Origin: Methanoregulaceae archaeon | Lineage (GTDB): Bacteria; Armatimonadota; Fimbriimonadia; Fimbriimonadales; Fimbriimonadaceae | Direction: 5' to 3' | Assembly: GCA_020850325.1 (NCBI GenBank) | Contig: JADZEW010000022.1 | Coordinates: forward strand, 62,001-126,000 | DNA: 64,000 nucleotides | Shown: positions 54,461 through 60,210 of the stretch, piece after piece | How positions within the stretch are numbered: position 1 is the stretch's first letter | Layout of the letters: each line of letters begins with the position of its first letter | Notes under the pieces: generated by a model | What the model was told of the DNA's origin: nothing | Seen by the model: only the letters and a program-made list of their open reading frames with translations | Databases searched by the model: none | Program-made: the position numbers and the translations under genes

Positions 54461-55108
54461 TCATTGCATCGCCTTCTCGGCGGGCACGCCCTTGGCGATT
54501 CTTCGAGCCAGCGTTGCACGGGATACCTTACACCTTGAATCAGTTGACCAAGACCTGAGCGATTTGGTTTCCCCAAAGGCGAACACCTTCGTCCTGACTT
54601 TTCTTGAATGGCTGCGATACTCCTTCAGGCAGTTCCTACTGTAAGCAGGCATCTCAACTGGTGCAATCCTTCTTCGATGAAGTGCTTGAACCGTGATGAA
54701 TTCGACCGTGTAGTCGGCAACCCATTGCCACTGGGGAACCGTTCCAGGCATTTGATAAATCGGATAAATGGTTCGGGTGAACACTAGCTTGCCCTTCTCC
54801 CATGCGCAAGTAGTTCTAAACGATAATGTCGTATCGGGGATTAAGGTCTTGCTCGTGTAGATTGGCACAGTTCCCGGTCGCCAATTACGTTGTTTAGCCC
54901 ATGAATAGAAGTCATCCAGGCACTTGATGGTCTGAATGTCGGAAATGTATCGAGGGTTGATGCGCCTGACCTTGATGTTTCCCTCTTTCACCATCTGGGT
55001 CTGAAACTTTCGAAGCGAACGCCAGATGGCGTAGAGTTCGTCGCGATGTGCCGATGGCACATAGTGGTCTTGGAATTTGAGCCGTTCCGCTGTTGTTTGA
55101 TAAGACAT
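54461..55108 (-). CDS. Hypothetical protein with C-terminal HTH/NUMOD-like segment
   Basis: 215 aa from ATG 55108, preceded by a textbook AAGGAG at 7 nt; the track start lies 71 codons upstream in an untranslated-looking region. No family recognised. The centre is strand-rich (WEKGKLVFTRTIYPIYQMPGTVPQWQWVADYTVEF). The last 25 residues (CKVSRATLARRIAKGVPAEKAMQ) resemble short DNA-binding modules of homing endonucleases and phage proteins. It has a Shine-Dalgarno while host genes mostly do not, which suggests foreign origin. Confidence 0.6.
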   Translation of the reverse strand: MSYQTTAERLKFQDHYVPSAHRDELYAIWRSLRKFQTQMVKEGNIKVRRINPRYISDIQTIKCLDDFYSWAKQRNWRPGTVPIYTSKTLIPDTTLSFRTTCAWEKGKLVFTRTIYPIYQMPGTVPQWQWVADYTVEFITVQALHRRRIAPVEMPAYSRNCLKEYRSHSRKVRTKVFAFGETKSLRSWSTDSRCKVSRATLARRIAKGVPAEKAMQ

Positions 55109-55322
55109 TTGAATTCTCCTTGGATGCCTTGCACCCAAGTTACTTATCGCACCTAGAATGTGAGACAAACGGAAATGTGCGAAGGCAGGCTGACCAGCAA
55201 AATCAAAGTCCAGTGAGTCTGGTGAATATCGAGGGGACACTCGGCTCAGCGGCCCCGGAAATCCGAGCCTGACCGCTCCCCCACCTTCGTCGGAGCAATC
55301 CCGACAAGGAGACCTGACCAAA

Positions 55323-55853
55323 GTGGGAGCTGATTTATTTCTTCGTTCAGAATTCGACCGCCTTCAACAGGAGCATCAATGCGATTTCGAGTTTGCTGTG
55401 GCCAAGCGAGACAGAGCACGGACTCCCGGCGAGCACGACCGAGCCCAGGGCGAGGTCTCGCGAATCCACGACTTGATGCATCCACCATCCGCATACTTTC
55501 GGGACCCGTATAACAAGTGGTCGCTTCTCGCACAACTTGGGCTTAGCTGGTGGAATGATATCTCTCCCCTGCTAGATTTGGAGGACAGACTGCCGCTTGA
55601 GAAAGTAGAGTGGTTGCGCCGTGAAGTTCTAATCCGCCGACTCCATGGACAGGGGCGCCCGACGTTTGAGCAAATCGTCGCTTCCGAGGCCATTGCTGAG
55701 GTCTGCGGCGATAGGTCAGGTGGTGCAAAGCCGGATGTCATTACGAGCTACACGGCCAACGATTTGGAATGGTTTGTGACCAAGAAGGCAGCTTTGCTTG
55801 TTTTTCTCGGTGAGGCGTTACGCGTTGCCGAGCCGCCCGTATTTTCGTTGTAG
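55323..55853 (+). CDS. Hypothetical protein, 176 aa
   Basis: GTG start, soluble, helix-rich (EFDRLQQEHQCDFEFAVAKRDRARTPGEHDRAQGEVSRIHD). No domain recognised. First plus-strand gene of the small-gene series that includes the DUF932 and DUF2958 genes. A GGCCCCGGA motif lies 72 nt upstream of its start. Confidence 0.5.
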   Translation: MGADLFLRSEFDRLQQEHQCDFEFAVAKRDRARTPGEHDRAQGEVSRIHDLMHPPSAYFRDPYNKWSLLAQLGLSWWNDISPLLDLEDRLPLEKVEWLRREVLIRRLHGQGRPTFEQIVASEAIAEVCGDRSGGAKPDVITSYTANDLEWFVTKKAALLVFLGEALRVAEPPVFSL

Positions 55854-55923
55854 TCCGCGGCCTCGGATGTCAGTCCTTCCAGCAGTTGGCTTCCACAGCA
55901 ACTTGCTGGGAGGACATAACACA

Positions 55924-57063
55924 GTGATACAGACCTACGACCACGCTCGATTCGACCATGAGTGCCGACCATTCGCCGACGTATTGAAGCAGCTTCGGGA
56001 GGACCACGAGATGAAGTTCGATGAGTTGCTCTCGCTGCCTCAACTTCATCTCGACGACGAACTGCGCCTCGTCCACAATGGTGCGCGACTTACGCCTCGT
56101 GGCTTGGCATCATTGGCGCATCTGGTCGAGATTCCGCCCGCAGCCGTCCACTGGCTCAAGGAACGACAGTACGACCGGGAACTCAGCCATATCGTGAACG
56201 ACCAGCTTATGCGTCTCCGGGCGCAAGAATCGGGGTGCGCAGACCGGCGCGTGTTTTCGCGTTTTCGAGGTAGCAAGGACGCGAACCTTTACCTCCGAGC
56301 GCTTTTCAGTGACCGCTTTTGTCCGGTCGATTCGTTGCCGGCCCTGGAAATGGTCCGTGAAGCCTTGACCGACAATGAGTTCAACTCCGCTCACGTCCAT
56401 CGACTGAGCTACGACGGCGATGAACTGTTCTGCAACATCCTGTGGTCAGGAGGCGACCGTAATGTTGGAGGGAGTAGCTACGCGTGCGGTATCGCACTGC
56501 AAAACGGAGAGGTTGGAACGATTAGGCTCAAACTCGCTCCAGTCGTGCTCAGAAAGGTCTGCAGCAATGGACTGGTCGTTCAAAACTCGATGGACGTGGC
56601 CGGCGTTTCAAAGCGCCATGTCGGACGAATCGACATGAATGACCTTGCAAAGGGTATCCGCGCCGCACTGGGCTGTGCTCTCGAAGTGGCCGACCAAACC
56701 ATCATCGGAATGGAAGCCGCGCGAAACATCCCCGTCGAGGACGCTACCCGAGCCATCGCGCAGGTAAGCCGAGAAATGAAGCTGACCCGTGAACAGACAC
56801 GGGCCTGGTTGGATGGACATGATGCTACGCTCAACGAACCCGGAGTCGGCGAGGTGAGTGTCTTCAGCATAGTCAACGGCTTAACAAAGGGCGCCCAAAA
56901 TCCGGGATTCGAGCCGACAAGTCGTGTCTTTCTGGAGACGGTTGCTGGTCGTATCCTAGCGCCTTCACCTTTTTCTTCGGAATCAGCGGTGAGGGGCTGG
57001 TGGAACGAATTGGAGATTCGCGCTCGGTCGCTGAGCGATGAAGTCCTCGCTAGCTATCTGTAG
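55924..57063 (+). CDS. DUF932 family protein
   Basis: 379 aa from GTG 55924, with GGGAGGA about 10 nt upstream; the track start overlaps the previous gene. The order of strands and motifs (VHNGARLTPRGLASLAHLVEIPPAAVHWL, then LYLRALFSDRFCPVDSLPALEMVREAL, LSYDGDELFCNILW, RKVCSNGLVV, RAALGCALEVA) matches DUF932/YfjQ-type proteins found on plasmids, phages and integrative elements. Molecular role unknown. Confidence 0.8.
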   Translation: MIQTYDHARFDHECRPFADVLKQLREDHEMKFDELLSLPQLHLDDELRLVHNGARLTPRGLASLAHLVEIPPAAVHWLKERQYDRELSHIVNDQLMRLRAQESGCADRRVFSRFRGSKDANLYLRALFSDRFCPVDSLPALEMVREALTDNEFNSAHVHRLSYDGDELFCNILWSGGDRNVGGSSYACGIALQNGEVGTIRLKLAPVVLRKVCSNGLVVQNSMDVAGVSKRHVGRIDMNDLAKGIRAALGCALEVADQTIIGMEAARNIPVEDATRAIAQVSREMKLTREQTRAWLDGHDATLNEPGVGEVSVFSIVNGLTKGAQNPGFEPTSRVFLETVAGRILAPSPFSSESAVRGWWNELEIRARSLSDEVLASYL

Positions 57064-57177
57064 GCTGTAACTGATGGATAAGTGGACGGTCGCGAACCTG
57101 TGACCGTCCTATCCTTCAACCCAAACCCCGGCAAGCCATCCGGCCCCGGAGGTTACGTTCGCGCCTTGTTCACAAGC

Positions 57178-57528
57178 ATGGACGCACACCACGAGACTTC
57201 CATTTTTAACATCAGCCAACTCCGCATGTCTCTGGAAAAGCTCGACCTAAACGAGGTCGCGAAGCGCACTATCGAACTGGCCGAGGACTACATGCCCGGC
57301 TGTGCTTGGCTTGACAGTCAAGGCGAAATCCACATCGCCGAAACGATGGGTGAGGTCCAAGGGCTTGTCCTCTGCCAAGCTACGGAAGTTGATGAAGACT
57401 CACCTAATGAAGTCCCATACTGGGTAGCAAGCTGGTTGGACGAGCTCTTTCCGGGCATCGCTGAGAGGCTCAGAACGGCTCTTGACTTAGCATCTTGGGG
57501 CAACGACTCGGCCCCGGAAATGGAGTGA
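57178..57528 (+). CDS. Hypothetical acidic small protein, 116 aa
   Basis: Start taken at ATG 57178, which is 36 nt after a GGCCCCGGAG motif like other genes in this block; GTG 57082 or 57100 would extend it upstream. Soluble and acidic (VLCQATEVDEDSPNEVPYWVASWLDELFPGI). No family recognised. Confidence 0.5.
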   Translation: MDAHHETSIFNISQLRMSLEKLDLNEVAKRTIELAEDYMPGCAWLDSQGEIHIAETMGEVQGLVLCQATEVDEDSPNEVPYWVASWLDELFPGIAERLRTALDLASWGNDSAPEME

Positions 57529-57546
57529 AGAAGCAGCCCATTCAGT

Positions 57547-57873
57547 ATGGGACTCAAGCTTCCAACCAACCTTCCGCCACTTGACTCGACCGACTCAACG
57601 CCTTTCGCGGAGAAGTCCATCGTTGCCCGTATATTCGCTCTTGGAAGCACTGCAACATGGCTCATCGCCGAATATGACCCCGAAGAAAAGGTCGCCTTTG
57701 GCTATGCCGACTTGTTCGGGCAAGGTTCATCAGGCGGTGCTGAATGGGGGTACGTCTCCATCGAAGAACTGGAGTCGCTCAAGTTCATGGGCATTCCCCG
57801 TGTCGAACTTGACGCCCACTTCTCTCCGCGACGTTTCGCGGAGTGCGTTCGAAGTGACGGGACCATCCTCTGA
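57547..57873 (+). CDS. DUF2958 domain protein
   Basis: 108 aa. The pattern LPTNLPPLDSTD...IVARIFALGSTATWLIAEYDPEEKVAFGYADL...EWGYVSIEELESL...PRVELDAHFSPRRF fits DUF2958, a small family common on plasmids and integrative elements. Function unknown. The motif GGCCCCGGAA lies 37 nt before the ATG. Confidence 0.78.
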   Translation: MGLKLPTNLPPLDSTDSTPFAEKSIVARIFALGSTATWLIAEYDPEEKVAFGYADLFGQGSSGGAEWGYVSIEELESLKFMGIPRVELDAHFSPRRFAECVRSDGTIL

Positions 57874-57917
57874 TGGTCAGCGGCCTCGGAGTAATCCGGG
57901 GCAGTTGCGGGAGCACC

Positions 57918-58175
57918 ATGCAACCACCCAAGGGATACTACAAGCAACTCCTTCCACCCGACCTGTCGCACGTGAGGCTTGCCTTCTCCAACATCCCAAT
58001 GTCTGGGGTGCGCAAGCTTGACCCTGCGCCTGTTCTCGCCGTACTAGACGCCCTGAAGAGCAACCAGCACGCTAGGTACTACGCCGATGGCATCCGCAAT
58101 GGAAGCATTCTCGCCGTTGAAGAAGTTGGTGGCGGGAGGTACTGGGCACCCGGAGAGTTGTTCTTCAGGTCGTAA
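57918..58175 (+). CDS. Hypothetical small protein, 85 aa
   Basis: ATG 57918 lies exactly 36 nt after GGCCTCGGAG. The track start (57873, in a TGATG overlap) would place the motif inside the coding region. MQPPKGYYKQLLPPDL, a strand-helix pattern, then EEVGGGRYWAPGELFF. No family recognised. Confidence 0.55.
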   Translation: MQPPKGYYKQLLPPDLSHVRLAFSNIPMSGVRKLDPAPVLAVLDALKSNQHARYYADGIRNGSILAVEEVGGGRYWAPGELFFRS

Positions 58176-58216
58176 CCACCGGCCTCGGAGCCATCCGGGG
58201 CTGGCTTCTCTTGCCC

Positions 58217-58531
58217 ATGAGCAGCCACAGACTTCAGACTCGAGAGTGCCTCGTCAACATCAGCGTCGACCGGCCGCTCAGGCAAATCCTGGCTTCGGTC
58301 ATGACCACGACCGGTCGACCTGCGCCTGGGTTCCCGGCAATGACCAGTTTCCAAGCAACCACCGAAGGAGTCGACCAGGTTGCCGTCAGCGTTGAGACGT
58401 TCATCCGAAAGGCAGAGCCTGGTTGGTCGCTGGCTGAGTCTGTACGTAATGCACTGCTCGATGACGTGCATGCGCTTGAGGCGGGGCGCGACATCAACTA
58501 TGTTCGAGTTCACGAGTTGTCCGATGGGTAG
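58217..58531 (+). CDS. Hypothetical small protein, 104 aa
   Basis: ATG 58217 lies exactly 36 nt after GGCCTCGGAG. Mixed alpha/beta composition (SVDRPLRQILASVMTTTGRP, then SLAESVRNALLDDVHALEAG). No family recognised. Last gene of convincing length before the right end of the island. Confidence 0.5.
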   Translation: MSSHRLQTRECLVNISVDRPLRQILASVMTTTGRPAPGFPAMTSFQATTEGVDQVAVSVETFIRKAEPGWSLAESVRNALLDDVHALEAGRDINYVRVHELSDG

Positions 58532-58715
58532 CGACCACCGGCCCAGGATTCATCGGAAGAGGTTTCGTTTACACGGTGAAAGGCGTAAACGACTCTCGCC
58601 CCGTCTCGCTGAGATGAACCTGCGCCCCCCTTGCCCGAGTTCGGCCTTGGCCCCGCATCGGTCTCTGAAATCTCCGTAAGGCCCCCGGTGGGGTGGAAAG
58701 AAAGGTACCGGACTT

Positions 58716-58871
58716 GTGCCGCCAACCATCCCTCTTTTTGAGTCCCATCATTCCTCTGTGCGAGGGTTTCTCAGCCGCCAATTGAGTTGCATAGTGAGTT
58801 GCATGGACGATTTCCATGCCGGGAGGCTCTGTCCAAACCCCGTCCGGGACGGGGATTTGAAGCTAGAATAG
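58716..58871 (+). CDS. Possible 51-aa ORF reading into the right att region
   Basis: GTG 58716 lies 36 nt after a degenerate motif copy at 58680. The frame (starting MPPTIPLFESHHSSVRGF) crosses the arm repeats and stops 1 nt before the tRNA CCA. It may be a chance frame; the only support is the conserved distance. Confidence 0.2.
   Translation: MPPTIPLFESHHSSVRGFLSRQLSCIVSCMDDFHAGRLCPNPVRDGDLKLE
58782..58803. repeat. Right arm-type direct repeats (integrase binding candidate)
   Basis: Identical over 22 bp to 29410-29431, with two GAGTTGCA units separated by TAGT, followed after one mismatch by GGACGATT. It lies 110 bp inside the right core site. Confidence 0.7.
58838..58854 (-). terminator. 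Hairpin terminator downstream of tRNA-Leu
   Basis: On the minus strand CCCCGTC-CCG-GACGGGG followed by TTTGG, 17 nt after the tRNA CCA. The 7-bp GC stem fits a tRNA terminator, although the U-tract is short. This sequence is on the element side of the junction. Confidence 0.65.
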
Positions 58872-58957
58872 TGGTGGGCAAGGAGGGACTCGAACCCTCA
58901 CGTCTTTTAGACACTGGAACCTAAATCCAGTGCGTCTACCAATTTCGCCACTCGCCC
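58872..58957 (-). tRNA. tRNA-Leu(UAG), 3' half supplied by the island
   Basis: Minus strand, 86 nt including an encoded CCA. Acceptor GGGCGAG / CUUGCCC (one G-U), D-arm with GGUAGACG, anticodon stem CUGGA/UCCAG with loop UUUAGGU (anticodon UAG), class II variable arm GUCU-AAA-AGAC, T-arm GAGGG-UUCGAGU-CCCUC. The gene is functional-looking. The better-pairing CUCGCCC 3' strand now lies at the other end of the island. Confidence 0.95.
58914..58927. other. Right attachment core (crossover site)
   Basis: CTGGAACCTAAATC, identical to 29347-29360 and located over the anticodon loop and 3' anticodon stem of tRNA-Leu. Integrases of this class commonly use anticodon loops as crossover sites. Confidence 0.8.
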
Positions 58958-59009
58958 GCGGCAGCGCTGAGTCTACCATCCGCGCTTGTTCAGCTTAGGC
59001 CGCCAGCAA

Positions 59010-59037
59010 AGTGCCCGCCTCCCCTCGAGCGGGCACT
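59010..59037 (-). terminator. Terminator of the downstream Ig-like lipoprotein gene
   Basis: A 9-bp stem AGTGCCCGC / GCGGGCACT followed on the minus strand by TTTGC, 20 nt after the stop of the 59057-60169 gene. Confidence 0.75.
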
Positions 59038-59056
59038 GTTAGTCTGAATGAGCGAC

Positions 59057-60169
59057 CTACGGGTGCTTCATCGTAATCACGACTTGCCGCGAAGTCGAAG
59101 TCGCCGCATGGGTGGCGGTGAACGTCACGTGGATATCGTTTGTGCCGTAGTAGCGCTGGAACCGACGGGTGAAGGTTGTAGGTGTTCCGGGGATCACCGT
59201 AAACGTCTCTGCGCCAACGGTGGGAATGATGCCCGTTTCGCCATCTGCGTCCGGATCAACCACGACATCTCCGCTGAAGCCGTTCTGGCTGGTTAGGGTG
59301 AACGTGACCGTTGGCGACTCCTCGTAGATTGCGGAAGTTACCTGGAGCGGCGTCGCGGTGAAGGTGAAGTGGGGGGTTCCTGTACCAGCATTGATCGTGA
59401 TCGGCACCGATGCGATGTCATACGAAGTCTGACTCCATGTTATCGAGGAACGAAGCTGGTTGGTACCCGTGTAGGAGTTTGCGGCCGCGCTGACCGTCAC
59501 CAGTTGGTTCACGGGTGTGGTGGCGCCCTGAGTGAGGTTGACGACAAACGTCGGAGGTGATAACGTGATTCCGGAGAGGTTGTGGTCCATCGCGACCAGG
59601 ACTGGCCCCGAGGTGTTGCCGCGCGGTAACACCCTGACATTGAGCGAAACCGAGGTGCCGCGATTCATGACGAGGCTGGTCGGGTCATACGTAATGCTGA
59701 CCAAGTTGGGGATGACTTCTCCAGATAGCGGAGTCGCGGTAAACACCGATTTGTCGTTCTCGATCGAGTGGTCGGTTCGACTGACGTTGAATGCCAACCG
59801 CGTATAGCCCGATGCCGGGGTCCGAACCAGGAACGTTGTTGCGAGTTCACCCGACACCAGTGCAAGCTGGCGCGTGGGCGGAGTGACCGTGACGCCCGCC
59901 GGGACAGTCGGGGTGATGGTCACCATCTGACCTACTTGCTCCCCAGCCGCCCGCGACGTTCGCACCGTGACGGTGAACTCCTCATTCGTAGCCGATAACG
60001 CAGGAACTCCTGCCGCAAAGATCATCTTCGAGCGTGGAGGATCGTAGGCTGCAGAATCTTCCCCGTTGAGGCAAGGGCACCCAAACAAGGCAAACAGCCC
60101 GAGGAAGAACAGCACGTTCTTGTAGGTGATCGGCCTAAACTGGCGTTCGGTTGCGGCATCACGCTTCAT
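59057..60169 (-). CDS. Ig-like repeat lipoprotein A of the SARP locus
   Basis: 370 aa. Hydrophobic leader with lipobox-like LFALFGC (about 31), then at least three beta-sandwich units with VTVRTSRAAGEQV / VSLNVRVLPRGNTSG / VTFTLTSQNGFSG openings. The C-terminal 70 residues parallel those of the other lipoprotein at 62908-63690 (GFSGDVVV..., TTFTRRFQRYYG, RQVVITMK). Probably a surface- or periplasm-exposed adhesive or binding protein. ATG is 7 nt after TATCCT, with SARP-type direct repeats upstream. Confidence 0.75.
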   Translation of the reverse strand: MKRDAATERQFRPITYKNVLFFLGLFALFGCPCLNGEDSAAYDPPRSKMIFAAGVPALSATNEEFTVTVRTSRAAGEQVGQMVTITPTVPAGVTVTPPTRQLALVSGELATTFLVRTPASGYTRLAFNVSRTDHSIENDKSVFTATPLSGEVIPNLVSITYDPTSLVMNRGTSVSLNVRVLPRGNTSGPVLVAMDHNLSGITLSPPTFVVNLTQGATTPVNQLVTVSAAANSYTGTNQLRSSITWSQTSYDIASVPITINAGTGTPHFTFTATPLQVTSAIYEESPTVTFTLTSQNGFSGDVVVDPDADGETGIIPTVGAETFTVIPGTPTTFTRRFQRYYGTNDIHVTFTATHAATSTSRQVVITMKHP

Positions 60170-60176
60170 ATCAGTC

Positions 60177-60210
60177 AGGATAGAAGCGGAACCGTTACAA
60201 GATCGTCACA
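60177..60210 (-). promoter_or_regulatory. Predicted SARP operator-promoter of lipoprotein A
   Basis: Minus strand: TGTGACGAT (60210-60202) and TGTAACGGT (60199-60191), 11 bp apart, then 8 nt, then -10 TATCCT (60182-60177), then 7 nt to ATG 60169. The upstream repeat overlaps the stop codon of the activator gene. Geometry is identical to that at 63715-63748. Confidence 0.75.

Larger units (their letters stand above)
57142..58716 (+). repeat. Start-associated motif GGCCYCGGA, repeated 36-37 nt before start codons
   Basis: Copies at 57142 (GGCCCCGGAG), 57510 (GGCCCCGGAA), 57882 and 58181 (GGCCTCGGAG, both continuing with ATCCGGGGC), and weaker 58540 (GGCCCAGGAT) and 58680 (GGCCCCCGGT). Distance from the first G to the following start codon is 36, 37, 36, 36, 36 and 36 nt. 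The two best copies form an imperfect hairpin. Further copies without a start at that distance are at 55251 and 55859; one at 39701 lies 38 nt before the second recombinase. Confidence 0.75.
58532..58871. other. Right-end region of the island, no convincing gene
   Basis: Contains two degenerate start-associated motifs, a possible 51-aa ORF, the right arm repeats and the tRNA terminator (each listed separately). GTG 58576, 36 nt after the motif at 58540, opens only a 13-codon frame. Confidence 0.5.
29347..58927. mobile_element. 29.6-kb genomic island integrated in tRNA-Leu(UAG)
   Basis: Bounded by the 14-bp core CTGGAACCTAAATC at both ends, inside the tRNA-Leu anticodon region. A tyrosine integrase lies just inside the left end, and 20-bp GAGTTGCA-repeat arm sites lie inside both ends. 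Cargo: metal efflux operon, type I restriction-modification with accessory defence genes, a regulated ATPase module and small plasmid/phage-type genes (DUF932, DUF2958). No conjugation, capsid, relaxase or replication initiator gene is recognisable, so mobilisation would depend on help or on unrecognised functions. Confidence 0.85.

Noticed and set aside
54283-54558. 91-aa ORF in the 54-kb gap
   Set aside because: Derived from a CTCCGCTCCGCTCG low-complexity tract and overlaps the 54461-55108 gene.
55251-58720. Integron cassette array
   Set aside because: Small same-strand genes with a repeated intergenic motif suggested it, but the motif lies at a fixed distance from starts rather than after stops, lacks GTTRRRY core sites, and no IntI-type integrase is present.
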